DNA of 64,000 nucleotides from Margaritifera margaritifera (Eukaryota > Mollusca > Bivalvia > Unionida > Margaritiferidae). Below the pieces are notes generated by a model. That model had not been told where the DNA came from. It did not search any database and worked only from the letters and a program-made list of their open reading frames with translations. The stretch lies in the NCBI GenBank assembly GCA_029931535.1, contig JAQPZY010001500.1, positions 62,001 through 126,000 of the forward strand, in the 5' to 3' direction. Shown here piece after piece: positions 11,222 through 22,869 of the stretch (its first letter is position 1; every line of letters begins with the position of its first letter). A program made the position numbers and the translations under genes.

Positions 11222-12820
11222 ATACAACAAGAGTCCCTCGAAGGGATTGGCACTGACTTGTGCAAAAAGAATTTCTAGGAATTCAAGATCAGACAATCTC
11301 TCACTTTTAACTGCTGAGTGTTGAAACCATCTCTGATATTCTTAGCAATAAAAAGATTTTCAAATTAACTGCTGTGGTGGACATATTGGATGTCAATCAG
11401 GCCCAAGCAGACATCATTAGAAGTCTTTTGGTAAAAAACCCGATGTCAATATGACCATCAATTCAGGGGGAGTAGTGACAGCCATTGTGTCAGCCATATT
11501 GGATTATGATCGGCATCAATTTTATTTAGGACCAACTAGACACAATATGAACTCTTCTGATGAAATCCAAATGTCAAAAAGACTTTCCATTTAAGAGTAG
11601 CATTAACAAGGTTTTCAAGATGGACACCATGGTGGCCATATTGGATGTCAGGTCAGCACCATTTTAATTTAGGACCAACAAGATATTATAAAATGTCTTC
11701 TGGTGAAAACCCCATGTTGACATGACTTTCAATTTTGGAGGAGTAACAACAACAAGATTTTCAACATGGCTGCCATGGTGGCTATATTGGATATCAGATG
11801 CGCACCATTTCCATTTAGGACCAACTAGACATTACAAGAAGTCTTCTGGTCAAAGCACAATGTCGATATGACCAGCCATCTACGAGAAATAGTGATAATA
11901 AAATTTTCCAAATGGCCACTGTGGCAGCCATACTGAAGGACAGATTGGAACCATTTTCATTTATGACCAACTAGACATCAGTGAAAGCCTCATCAGTGAA
12001 AACCTCATGCTAATATGATCAGTCTTTCAGGGGAAGAAGTGATAACAAGATTTTCAAGGTGGCCATATTGGATGTCTGAGCAACACCATTTTCCAACTAG
12101 ACATCATAAGTCTTTTACTAAAAAACCCATGTTGATATGACCATCCATTCCAGAGGAGTAGTGATAACAAGATTCTCAAGATGGCAGCAGTGGCATCCAT
12201 ATTTGATGTGCAAATGGCACCATTTTGATTTAGGACCAACTAGACATCACAATAAGTTTTCTGATGAAAACCCCATGTCTGTATGACCTTTTTGTTCAGG
12301 TAGCGATAACGAGATTTTCAAGATGGCTGCTGTAGCGACCATACAGAACGTCAGATTGGTACCATTTTCACTTAAGACCAACTAGACATCATAAGAAGTC
12401 TTTCAGTGAAAACCCCATGTTGATATGACCATCTATTCAGGAATAACGATAAGATTTTCAAGACAGCTGCTGTTGTGGCCAAATCTGACATCAGATTGGC
12501 ACCATTTTTATTCAGGACCAACCAGACATCATAAGAAGTCTTCTGGTAGAAACCCCATGTCAATTCGACTTTCCGTTCAGGATGAATAGTGATATGATTT
12601 TTAAGATGGCTACTGAGGTGGTGATATCAGATGTCTGCATGGCACAATTTATTCATTTAGAACTAACTAGACCATGGGATGAATGAGTGTGCAAACTTTC
12701 ATGGCAATCCTTAAAGTAGTTTAGGAGTAGTGATAACAAACTTGTGCTTACAGATGGATGTATGATGGATGACAGATGACAGACAATGGACAAAAAACCA
12801 ACTCTATGCTCTTCTGGTCT
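11222..12820. repeat. Satellite-containing insertion in DIRS B, about 145-bp unit, roughly 10 copies
   Basis: Copies C and D run continuously from the internal terminal region into the recombinase, but copy B is interrupted here. Units start near 11347, about 11475, 11608, 11751, 11896, 12044, 12165, 12307, 12445 and 12594, each with AAGATTTTCAAGATGG, CCATATTGGATGTCAGATTG, CACCATTTTcATTTAGGACC, AACTAGACATCATAAGAAGTC and a GATATGACCATCC(A/T)TTCAGG segment. It ends in a non-tandem tail (GTGCAAACTTTCATGGCAAT) with GATGGATGTATGATGG-type short repeats at about 12752-12790. A tail plus array suggests a non-autonomous repeat that moves as a unit. Confidence 0.8.
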
Positions 12821-14100
12821 ATGACCAGAAGAGCTAAAACCTGGTACAAGAAAAATGCACTTACCCTTACTGTAGGAGTGTTTTCTACTGAAAGCTAGTA
12901 GATGGCTTGGCCACATGTGCTTTCACAATTGGTCCCAAGGAGTAAATGCCTTTATTCTGGTACACCAAAGGACAAAGGAAAAAGGATGAAAAAGGAGAGT
13001 GCCAGAAGACACATCACATGACATCATCCAAAGAAGAGTGATTCAAGTAGGCCCAAGATGCAGCAATAGCTCTAACCTCATAGGCTTTAATTCTCATTAA
13101 AGAAGATCCATACTAGTGAGGAAATGATAAGCTGTTTTGATAGTGAGGACAATCCACCTACAAATGGTGGCTGAAATATCAGAGGAACCCTTGTTGAGTG
13201 AGAAAGAGATGATTCTGACCCTTCTTTCTCCCTTCTGAGGGATCCAAATAACACTTTAATGCTCTAGCTGGACAAAGGAGCCTTGATCATCCACAGCACC
13301 GATAGAACTTGGACTGGGAATCTCACTAAAAACAGGAATTGCTGAAGGTAGCCGATTCATAGCCAGAAACTAGGCTCAACACAGAAGAGAAACCAAAGTA
13401 TAGTTACCACTGAGCCATAAACAATCTTTTTTCCATTGACAAGGCATGGATTGCACTCCTCTTCTGTGACACCAAGGAGAGCAGGAACACAGTCTTAAGA
13501 GTAAGGTTCTTGAATGAAGCTTCACTCAAAGGTTCACAAGGGGTTCTCAAAACGCCCAAACACACAAAAGGTTCCATCTAGGCAATAACGAGTGAGATAC
13601 TGGTATTCTGAAACTCAAAATACCTGATGAGAAAAGAAAGATGAGGATCCGAACCAATGGTGGTACCTTAGAGAACTTGAGAGTGCCAGAAAGGGCTGCC
13701 AAGAGTCCCTAACAGTAGATACATAACATTTTCTTTCCTCAAAAAAGAGCTGAAGAACATCTGCAACTGCAGTTAAAGAGGGACAGCTAGGATCAAAGCA
13801 TTTCATACTGCACCAATTACAGAATATTCTCCACATCGCATCATTAACTTTTAGAAGTTGATTGCCTCCAAGCCTGGGTAATGCAGTTGACAGCCTTGCT
13901 CGAAAACTTGTATTGGCAGATCTATTGTTAGAGATGACTCAAGCATGAAGATGGATAATCTGAGGATTGTTGTGTAAGAAGGAATCCCTGTGCTGTGACA
14001 GCAGGTCTCTCCTCTGTGGTAATCTCTTAGACTCGTCTACCAGCAGGTCAAGTAGATCACTGAACCACAACCATTCAGGCCACAGGGGAGCTATCAGGAT
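12821..14100 (-). pseudogene. Tyrosine recombinase remnant, DIRS copy B
   Basis: Minus-strand blocks: 13836-13615 is the N-terminal DNA-binding part. The first catalytic box near 13450-13490 is degraded (LLGVTEEE instead of an R-S-E-L context). Around 13230-13050 reads GSSDISATICRWIVLTIKTAYHF, then KAYEVRAIAASWAYLNHSS. The last is the HxxR box with the catalytic histidine replaced by tyrosine (YEVR). The protein is broken by several stops and frameshifts. Confidence 0.7.
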
Positions 14101-14239
14101 GAGCCAAGTTGTGGAGATCCTGACTTGGTGGAGAACCTACGAAATTATTTTGAAGGGTGGGAAGGCATCGTACAGATCAACCCACTTTGAGACTGAAAGC
14201 GTCCACTGCCCATGCCATCTGATCTGGTACTGGAAAGAC

Positions 14240-15404
14240 ATAAAAACTGAGCTTCTTATTCAGTCTTGTAGCAAACAAGTCCACTACTGGCCTCCCCCAC
14301 AGCTAAAGTGAATGCTACCAACTGGTACTGAGACCATTCCGTGAGGTCCACATGGCCCTGTCTGGACAGGCTGTCCACCAGGATATTCCTTTTGCCCTGA
14401 ATGTGGTGGACTCTGACAGTGATCTCTTGCCCATCAGAGCAGTTTCCACACTTCCACACAAAGAGAAGGGGCATGTGTTCATCCTTGATTCCTAAGGGAT
14501 GATACCACCAATGTATTGCCCAAGGTGATCACAACACAACTCCTTATGAGGCTGACACACCTCTGTAAGACTAGAAACTGGGCCTGTATTTCTAGGTTGT
14601 TGATGTGAAGGGTCACTTTTTACCCCAAGTTCACAGTCCCTGAAGAACCAACTCCTCTGGCTGCAGATGAGCACCCCATCCCGAATCTGATGCGTCTGTG
14701 TAGAGAAAGGAGTGGAGTTCGGGACTGTGAATCGGGATTCCAGTCAGAAACTGATCCTGATCTAGCCACCAAATCAGGTGGTGATTAAAGTCAGCTCCTA
14801 GGGTCATCCTAGCCGATAGCATGTCCTTGTGTGGTTGCCAGTACGCTAGAAGCAGAAACTGGAGAGGGCACAAGAGAAAATCTACCTAGGGGAACCAAAT
14901 ATGCAACTGCATTCAGAATTCCCAGGAGAGAAGGGTAAAGGTGAGCCAACAACAAAGTTTTGGCCTTGAGATCCTCTATAAGGGACATAATCCTGTCTGG
15001 TGAAATGTGAACCCTCCCTTGATTGGTGAGGAAATTCATCCAAATGTATATGAAGTCCTTATAAGGGATGAGGTCTGACTTTTCTAGGTTCCCATAAATG
15101 ATGCCGGTAACCGTCCTTTCAAGTGGAAATGATCCACACATTGTCCATAATACCCAAACAAGCCTTTGAAAAACGGGCTAGTCAGGCACCTACTGGGATG
15201 CTGGGAAGAGGAAACTGCAGGAGTGGGTGCGACTCCCTCTTTAGGGAAGGGGGAGGAGTCCAAAGATTTCCTCCCTTGGTGTCTACGATTGCGTCGTCTA
15301 TCAAAGGACAGGCCAGATGTAGTTTTGAACCGGGGTTGCTTGTGCGGCTGTTTAAGTTGACCCTGTTTAAAAAAAACTTGGGAAACACGGGAGGAAGTCC
15401 CATT
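14240..15404 (-). pseudogene. RNase H and partial reverse transcriptase, DIRS copy B
   Basis: The RT part (15141-14809) holds only the thumb-side sequence (DFIYIWMNFLTNQGRVHISPDRI). The YxDD segment appears deleted, because the sequence jumps directly to gag-like sequence near 15125. RNase H is better kept: SFLYTDASDSGWGAHLQPE (14873-14631) carries the first catalytic aspartate, and VHHIQGKRNILVDSLSRQ (14474-14256) is the typical C-terminal RNase H motif of these elements. Frameshifts separate the blocks. Confidence 0.75.
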
Positions 15405-15408
15405 AGAT

Positions 15409-15623
15409 CAGTGATTCTCAAACTGTGTGCCGTGGCACACTAGTGTGCCGCGAGAGATTTGCAGGTGTGCCGTGGGAGTTTTGAAAAATATTTAAAATAT
15501 AAATATATATGTAAAAATAAATAAGTTCTTCACCACAAAAATTGTTAAATTTTTTCAGGCATGCCGTGAAATTTTTTAGATCTTTCTGGTGCGCCGCAAG
15601 ACAAAAAAGTTTGAGAAACACTG
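15409..15623. mobile_element. 215-bp hAT MITE with perfect 8-bp TSD CATTAGAT
   Basis: Inserted in the gag/RT boundary of DIRS B. The duplication CATTAGAT is at 15401-15408 and 15624-15631. Inverted ends are CAGTGATTCTCAAACT on the left and AGTTTGAGAAACACTG on the right, about 16 bp with two mismatches. The interior repeats GTGTGCCG(T/C)G motifs (GTGTGCCGTGGCACAC palindrome at about 15426-15441, again near 15447, 15465, 15563 and 15592). There is no coding capacity. Ends and duplication length are diagnostic of hAT. The GTGTGCCGTGGCACAC core resembles MITEs I recall from several distant animal genomes. Confidence 0.92.
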
Positions 15624-15631
15624 CATTAGAT

Positions 15632-17870
15632 GATCAGGGTGGGCATGCTTCTTGACTGGTTTCGATGGGCCCAGAGTCACAGCTAGGAACCAGTTTTGCT
15701 GGTTCCTCAAATCTTGTGACAATATATAGGGAAGGAGACCTCAGAAGAGCTTCTCTGCATCAAGCAGTGCAACCATCAACAGGTTTTTGCTGTGGTCCAG
15801 TAAAATCTTAGATATCTCCAAAGTGTCATCTCTGCAGAGGTGGAGAAGTTCGGCAGAGATTGCATGGAGACTGCCCAGTCGCCAGGCCTTATGGCATTCC
15901 TGACTGAAGCTGCGGTCTTGATCTTGAAAGGTTACTCCTGGAATTATTTGTTCAGGGTGGAAAGGTCGATCATAACATGGAACTTACCACCCTGGTGAGG
16001 AATGAGGAAAATCGGGAGTAAAATGCCGGAGACTAGTAGCTGAATACCCTCTCTACTACACCCTTCTGCAGAAGGGAGTGCATCTCTTCCTTTAATCGCA
16101 CCCCATTCAACTGGTGAAACCACTTGGGGATCCTTACCTTTCCTGGAACTGAAGCCAGTATCCTCTGTTTATGATTGAGAGGACCCAACCATCACCGGTT
16201 ATCCTCGACCAAGTATCTGAAAGGAGGGATAGTCTGGCACCTATGGGAGGTAATGGAAGAGGGACTCACAAGTGAGAGGGGCCCACAAACTTCCTCTGCT
16301 GGGGTGAGATTGCCTTCTAGGAGGTTGGAGTCTGGGTTGTTTTTTGGACTGGGGCTGCAAGGCTTTGAAAAACGTAGCTGACGGCCCCTGGGTGAGGTCC
16401 TGGTGACCCTTCTTCATGGCTGGTATTGATGGAACAGGAGCAGATGCGAGGGATCAGTGTTGCTGATCCTCAAGGCCCTGAGAAGCCCCGGAGAGAATGA
16501 GACCTCCAAAGAGGGCCTCTGCCCCTAGGGGAAAAGCCCTCAGAAGGTTGTTACTGTGCTCCAGTAAGATGTTAGAAATGTCCAAAGCAGCATCCCTACG
16601 GATGTGGAGAAGCTCTGCTGATAAGGCCATGAACATGGACAAGGCATGTAGAAATGTCTTGGCCTCTGACTCCAATAGGCACTGAAGGGCAACAGGCACT
16701 GGTGACAGAGTGTCCTCCTTCAGTCTACCCCAAAAAGAGACTGGCATGTGAGTCTATGGTCACCAGTGCCCTAGCCTTCGACTCTAATGCCTCCAGTGTA
16801 TTGATTGGGAGGTGGGCACAGGTCCCTGAGGAAATACCCACTTGTGATGACCCAGCATCCAGAGTGGAAGGTTTATGGGACCAGGCAGGAGTGTGAATAT
16901 TATAGCTATTATAGATATTATATTATAGCAGATATCAGAGGTCTCAACGTAGTTGGGGGGGGGGGGACAGACCACCATCTATGCTGCCTAGTGAACTCAT
17001 GGCCCTTACACAACCTTTGAGAAAACTCCTTAACCGTGGATGAATCGGGGAGCAAGAGATCTGTGCAGGAGGCAGCCACAAAGAGTTTCTCCAAACTGGA
17101 AAGACGTTTTGTTTCCTCAGAGCTCAAAAGCTTGAAGCACAAATTTGGGGGCAGGAGACGGTAAACTTCATTAACCGCCCTGTTGAAAGACCAAATCCCT
17201 TCCTCTTCCACAACATGGGATGACAGTTGTGGGGAAAAAGGGGACCTCAGCCTGTTCTGAGTCAAAGTCGTGAGATTCTACAAGGACTAATAGTACATCG
17301 TCATCCTGCTTATGCTCCTGTGAAGCAGGGTGCTGCTACTCCCTCACAGGGGAGGGTGCGACTCGCTCTCCGCCTGCTTATTACCTCCCTTGGGAGATAT
17401 ACCATGGGCCTTGTGGATCTCTGAAGAGACCAATCCTATCCTGCTCTGGGACCCAAAGGTCTCAGCGATGGATAACTTATTCCCTCCTATGGGAGGGATA
17501 CCCTGAGCCTTAATCATCTCTGAAGAGACTGATTTAGTCCTGCTCTGAGCCCCGAGGGACACAGCGATAGATACCCTATGGGCCTTAAGTGTCTTTGTAG
17601 AGACTGAACCAATCCTTTCTTGAGAAACGAGTGTCTCAGCGATGGAAAAACCTGAAAATTCCTAAGAAGAAGAGGATGCCTTTCTTCTCCCCTTGTATGT
17701 ACGTCTGTGTCCGGCAAGGTCCCAGACCTCATCCGACCATACAGAACAAAAAGGACAGCCATCTGTCCTTGCACAACTAGTACATGCCAGGCAGGTGGGG
17801 TGTAAATCCCAGGAACTTTCTTATGCCCTTTCTTACTAACACTTCGTCTCTTAGACATTGCTGAAAAGAA
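15632..17870 (-). pseudogene. Gag-like region remnant, DIRS copy B
   Basis: The 5' coding part of copy B. The start is MSKRRSVSKKGHKKVPG (upstream end near 17860). After a one-base frame change comes a cysteine-rich motif CLACTSCARTDGCPFC at 17746-17793, which could bind zinc. A repeated region follows at about 17330-17640 (CTCTGAAGAGAC and GGTCTCAGCGATGGA recurring roughly every 105-110 bp), then the poly-C (sense) tract at 16955-16966 within a PPPPTTLRPL context, and FGGLILSGASQGL near 16500. Frameshifts are frequent. Function in the intact element would be nucleic-acid binding and particle assembly, by analogy. Confidence 0.6.
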
Positions 17871-18744
17871 AAACTCTGAAAACAAGAACAAATCGTGTAT
17901 AATGAAAATAATTTATATGAATTTGCATGGAAACTAGACTCAACGCAAATTAAACAGTAATACTTCACCTGCACAGAGAGTCTCATATTTATATCAATCA
18001 AAACAGCAACAACTGAAATTTTAATCCAAAGAATTCAGCAATACTTAATTATCTGATTACTGGAGACAAAGAAAGCAAAAACCAAGCCACAAGGTAAAAT
18101 TTTTGGAATAAAAAAAAAAAGGAATTTAAATTACCATAGAAAAAATAAAAGGTGTGCGAACTCTAAACACACAATAGAAAATGCAAGCTGCCATAAGACC
18201 TCCTTCCGTGAGTAGAATTCTGCAATTAATGCATAGAATATAATGTAAAACTTTGGAGATTTGTATCTGAACAAAATAAAAGCAAAGGAGGCCACAAAAA
18301 ATACTGGTAGGGCTAGAAAGACCAATACCTACCCAAAGATCGGAAAACAGAAATAAATCAATTGAACTTAATTGGAAAAGACACAAAAATAGGTTACTCT
18401 AATGCCTGTGTGGGGTTAACCTAACAGCAAGATAAGTAAAAACCATAACCAAAAATGCAAAAAAACTCTAGAGAGCTAAATTCCACACTATGAAAAACAC
18501 TTGGACTGAGGGTAAATACATTAAAAAATACAATACACTTAATAAAAATGCCCAATTTGTGCTAACAGACGTGAAGCAAAGGCAGTTGTTTGTAGAGCGT
18601 AAATTTTCCAATCATAAAGATGGCAATCGTCCAGAAAAAAAGATGACGACAATGGGGCATATGCCAGGTCATAGGGCAGGCTTCTGGAATCTTCCAGAAA
18701 GTCACTCTATGGGAGAATTAATTTTCATCATACAGATGAGGGTG

Positions 18745-19292
18745 TTTGAATTGTCTGGAGGATGCTCTTCTGTTTCTCATCTGATTTGAAGAACAAAATA
18801 CCATAATTTACATTAAGAAAGCTAATTCAGTTGGCAAATACAACTTGAACATAAATGCAATTAATCTTAAAAGTTTAAAATTTTTAAAATACAACTTACT
18901 TTATTTGATTTTTCTGGATGATGTACAGTTTTACCGCTGATCTGTGGATGAAAAAAAAATACCATAATTTGTATAATAAAGTCAATTTAATTGGCTAGCC
19001 AACTTCAACATTTATGCAATTAATCTGAAAAGTTTTCAAAAATTTTAAAATACAGTTTACCTTGTTTGACTTTTCTGGAAGATGTTCTTCTGTTTCACAT
19101 CTGATCTGTGGATGGAAAAAGAATACCATAATTTATCTTTAGAAAGACAATTTAACTGGCAAGCCGACTTTAACATTAAATAAATTCATGTGCAAGTTTT
19201 AATTATTTGTATATAACTATAGAACATGTACAACTTGCCTTGTTTGACTTGTTTGGAGGATCATGTTTCTTATCTGATATGTGGACAGAAGA
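18745..19292 (-). repeat. Tandem array of about 175-bp units, each holding a 42/45-nt exon-like segment
   Basis: Four units read on the minus strand. Unit 3 (19061-19105): acceptor TTTTCCATCCACAG, 45-nt exon, donor AAG|GTAAACTG. Unit 2 (18900-18941): acceptor TTTCATCCACAG, 42-nt exon, donor AAA|GTAAGTTG. Units 1 (about 18745-18792) and 4 (about 19235-19285) are decayed: unit 1 has lost the acceptor AG and the donor, unit 4 has a 40-nt core, CAT instead of CAG, and a GC donor. Flanking intron-like sequence (ATTAATCTGAAAAGTTT; TACCATAATTTA) is repeated with each exon. In phase 0 the exons read IRCETEEHLPEKSNK and ISGKTVHHPEKSNK; phase 2 is also open. Confidence 0.6.
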
Positions 19293-19566
19293 AATGCAAT
19301 ACTTTACCTGAAGAAAGCCAATTTAATTCTCAAGCTGACTTACACGTAGGTCAACAGATAATACTATTTTTGAATATATATACTTCAAAACCAATTAAAA
19401 GATATATCTTTTTACGAAATACACATATGCACAAAGAGAGAGAGAGAGAGATTGAGTTATATCTTGTAGTCTAGAAATTCATGCTCACACAACACGTGCA
19501 TCTAACTATAACAATGAAAGAGGGCAAAATTGATACAATTAATAGTTCAAGCTGTATTCGTTGTTT

Positions 19567-20997
19567 TAGGTCGGCAAGTAAAATTCTCCAAGTCGCTTTT
19601 CCGGGACAAGTGCTTCTTGCCTATTTTTAAGAAAGTCGGGCAAATGCCTATTTTCATGCCATAATCACATTATCTACCTTTATCTGGCTGTTCAAGCCCT
19701 CCGGGTGCACTAAATGATTGATTCTACCCCTCTCCATGTATTTATTTATATCCGGTATCACACCTACAGGTGGTCATTGATAACTCTTGCATGTGCGCAC
19801 GTTATATTACCGCTTGACTGCATATTGGGCTAAGCGACTAAATTATTGGCCAATCAAAACATGCAAGACAAAACAAAGCCGGTATGATTAATTAGCAATG
19901 TTCTACACGGCTTCCTTGTAATTGTGTTTACTTAAACCATATCCTCACACACAACTCACCCTATAATTTTAATCCAGCGAATCAATCCGATTAAATTATT
20001 GAAAGTCACTTCACCGAAATTAGTGTCTGTTCCCTTTATGAACTGATTAAATGGAAGTGATGATTTTTTAATTTCTTATTGATCATACAGAGGATTAACT
20101 TCCATGTCCAGTATTGCGTTTGAAGCGAAACAATTACTCTAATTAAAAAGCTGTCTCTGTTCATATTTAAAGGACAAAATGTATGTTATGATCATTTTAG
20201 AAGTAGCTGTCATGCAAGGTGATATTTACTATGTGGATAAAATGAGTTTACTAAATTATTTTTTCAAGGAAGTTAATAAAGAAGAGTCGGAAAAGGAAAA
20301 TTAATGTGAAAGTGGAGGGGTAAAATGTGAGACTGCCACTGAGCGTGAGGTAACTATTTCTCCAAAGAGACATAAGAAGGACTCTGTGGCAACAAAAAAT
20401 GTCAAATATGACACTTCTAAGAGACTGAGAAATTTTTAGCCACATTGAGATGATAGTTATCCATGGTTTGAATTCACTGACTCAGAAGCAAATATATTTT
20501 GCCGTTATTGCGAACAATATCCCTAACTGGCACAGGTTGGAAATTCAACCAATGTATTTGTCAATGGAACTGACAAATTCAGGATTAAACCAATTAAGTC
20601 TCATGACAGTTCGGGACCTCACAAGGCCCATGCAGTTAGGGAAAGTCTTAATTCCAGTAAATTCCTTTCCATTCTTGCTGATGGAAGTACTGATGCCACT
20701 GTAATCGTGCAAGAAATAGTGCATATAAGATACCTGGACAATGGAAAACTGAAAACCTCTAATGTAATGAAAATGTACAATATCAACATATGTTTTTCAA
20801 AAATAATACTCTTTTAAGAAATAAATATGTTGTACATTATTTCGTTTGTTCTTTCTATGGATTAAAGTGCAAATATCTCATGAAATCTTGACAAGTGATT
20901 TAAGTTTGGGACAAGTGAAAAGGTAGGTGGGACACGTGAATTTTCTAAAACCACTTGTCCTGGACAAGTGAATGAAATCAATACTTGCTCAGCCCTG
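19567..20997 (+). mobile_element. hAT-related element, degenerate, with terminal AAGTG/GACAAGTG repeats
   Basis: The right end, reverse-complemented, begins CAGGGCTGAGCAAGTATTG and continues to TCCAGGACAAGTGG. The left end near 19567 reads TAGGTCGGCAAGTAAAATT and continues to TTCCGGGACAAGTGC. These are diverged inverted repeats that share a GGACAAGTG motif. The CAGGGCTG-type terminus and the ZNF862-like coding trace inside agree with the hAT superfamily. No matching 8-bp duplication was found, so the exact left boundary is uncertain. Confidence 0.6.
20440..20766 (+). pseudogene. hAT-like (ZNF862/C17orf113-type) transposase N-terminal fragment
   Basis: Reading from about 20455, the frame gives YPWFEFTDSEANIFCRYCEQ, a stop, then SHDSSGPHKAH and SKFLSILADGSTDATVIVQE followed by IVHIRYLDNGKLKT. 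The C-x2-C and later H...H fit the N-terminal zinc finger of ZNF862-like hAT proteins. The ILADGSTD segment matches the start of their RNase H-like domain, where the first catalytic aspartate sits. There is one internal TAA after CEQYP, and the downstream two-thirds of the protein is missing. Confidence 0.65.
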
Positions 20998-22465
20998 ACC
21001 TGGCTTACACAACTTAACAGTTTACCATTTCACAAAGCAGGCTTAAGTGGTATTGTACAAAAATAAACCAACGTAAACTAGCTCAAACTTTGCATCATGT
21101 TGCTTTTACCTATTTTGCTAATTCTAATAAGAAATTCTTTCTAGAGGTAAAGCCATACCTAATATGCAGTCTCTTGCTTATAATTGAACTTCACGATCTT
21201 AATGACAAACCCTTTATCAATGTTTGATGGAAACTGGATGAGGAATAAAGTCTCTAGATCTAGAAAGGTAACAAGTTTAGCCAATCTGATGCAAGGCATC
21301 TTATTAATATGTGCAGGTCTCACTTATTACAGAACCTTTCTTTGACAATGATAATATAAGCTTATGTACTGGGTGGAACAAATATTCAATTGGAATTCAT
21401 TCTTCAGTATAGTAAAAAGCAAAGCCAATCAGATTAAAAGATTACCTCATTAATAAGCATAGATCTTGCTCATATTCAAATTACTCCAACATCTTGAAAA
21501 TATAAGATCATTTAAGATGTGAGATAATCTTGCTACAGTGTTGCACCTTCGGCTGGGATAATGTGCTTTCCACAGTTTTGTGCATTATATAGAAGAAGTT
21601 AAGTAGGTGGAAGTAAGTGGAGTGGTGAGAAAGTTTTCTGCGAATAATGTAGCTAGATTGTAGTGTTATTCCTAAGGGGAGTTAACCCGACATGTATATA
21701 CATCTAAGGGGAGTTAACCTACAGCAACAGTCTAATAGGAAGTAAAATGGCTGCTTTTATACATTGATTAAACTGCAGTCTTATGACAGTCTTCTCATTA
21801 TCTTTTTTGATTGTGTGATAATGGAGACACCAAAGAACAAATCTTATTTACTACATAAAACATTAAGATCAATATATGAAAACTGTAGTCATTAATTGGT
21901 TAGAGGTGCAACAGGATGCCATTTTTGCTTTTTCACTAAAGATTATGAAGCACATTAGATGACTCTCCAAATGAATATTCATCAACTTGAAACATTCAAG
22001 TTCACAATTTTTTTTACATCCTTGTTTTGTTGTTTTATTGGGCTATTATTTTTAAATTGAGCAATTTAAATTTGTGTCCTTTCACCGCTGTTACATCCAT
22101 GACAAGGATGTTTCTTTTTGCATTTGTCAACTGGAATCACCGACTGTCTCATTACATCATCTCCCTGGTACAATTAATGTTAGCTGGGTCATTGTTAACC
22201 ATTTTCTGTTGTTTTTTACAGATAAGTCATTACAATTTATGCTGTTTTTTTTAAATTTTATTTTTTATATAAGAAATATGTCAAACCCACGCACACTTTA
22301 TAACTCTATTTATACTGTACAGAATTATCTTGGTGTAAGCCAAAATATCAAATTATGTGCAGTGTGTATGTATCATATTTCTATGCATATATTTGGGAAA
22401 CAGCTCACCGAAATTTGTACAAACCATTGACCATATGTACAAAAATGTTTGTTGTTTTTTTTTTT
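20998..22465. other. No gene seen between hAT remnant and DIRS copy C
   Basis: AT-rich sequence. A short direct repeat AAGGGGAGTTAACC occurs twice, at about 21674 and 21708. The two overlapping frames at 22.0-22.4 kb have no recognisable domain. Confidence 0.5.
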
Positions 22466-22869
22466 GGGGGGGGGGGATACAAACTAATTTTAATGATGTA
22501 ATACTTACCTGTTGCTGTTGAGTAGCTGGTACTTTTCCAGGTGGAAAATACCCCGACTGTATGGCGAGAATTCGGCCTCCCATTTGGGTGAACCAGAAGA
22601 TTCTAGAACACTAGATCAACCCTGGGCCACCCCATAGATACATGTACGTTGCCCATGCACACTGTCCTTCATTCTTTCGAGGACACAGCCTAAATTAGTA
22701 AGACATCAGTGCGGGGTGGGAGGAGGGAATCTGGCAATAGCAACAGGTAAGTATTACATCATTAAAATTAGTTTAACCCCCACCCCCCCAAAAAAGCTAC
22801 ATTTCAATATCAGTAATACAAAACCTGTTGTTATTGCATAACTGAATTTGTTAGTTTGGTGGCAGGCTG

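Larger units (their letters stand above)
10829..18746 (-). mobile_element. DIRS-type retrotransposon copy B
   Basis: The left end starts with a poly-G run (10829-10839). It is followed by a terminal extension AACTTTAATTATGTAATACC whose reverse complement recurs at about 11105-11130 (GGTATTACATAATTAGA), giving a roughly 300-bp stem-loop. The second half of that internal region (about 11140-11185) is complementary to the 5' terminus of copy A. Coding blocks follow: recombinase 12.8-14.0 kb, RNase H/RT 14.2-15.4 kb, gag 15.6-17.9 kb. The 5' end at about 18655-18746 (GGAATCTTCCAGAA, GATGAGGGTGTTT) resembles copy C's right end. Insertions inside it are a satellite block (about 11.22-12.82 kb) and a 215-bp hAT MITE. 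All frames are broken. Confidence 0.8.

Noticed and set aside
12054..12563. Minus-strand frames such as MVLNQNGAICTSNMDATAAI in the satellite array
   Set aside because: They repeat with the about 145-bp satellite unit, whose length is not a multiple of 3, so they are translations of non-coding repeats.
22074..22430. 118-residue plus-strand frame
   Set aside because: No domain, start context or splice support; it overlaps another equally long frame and ends at the DIRS left terminus.
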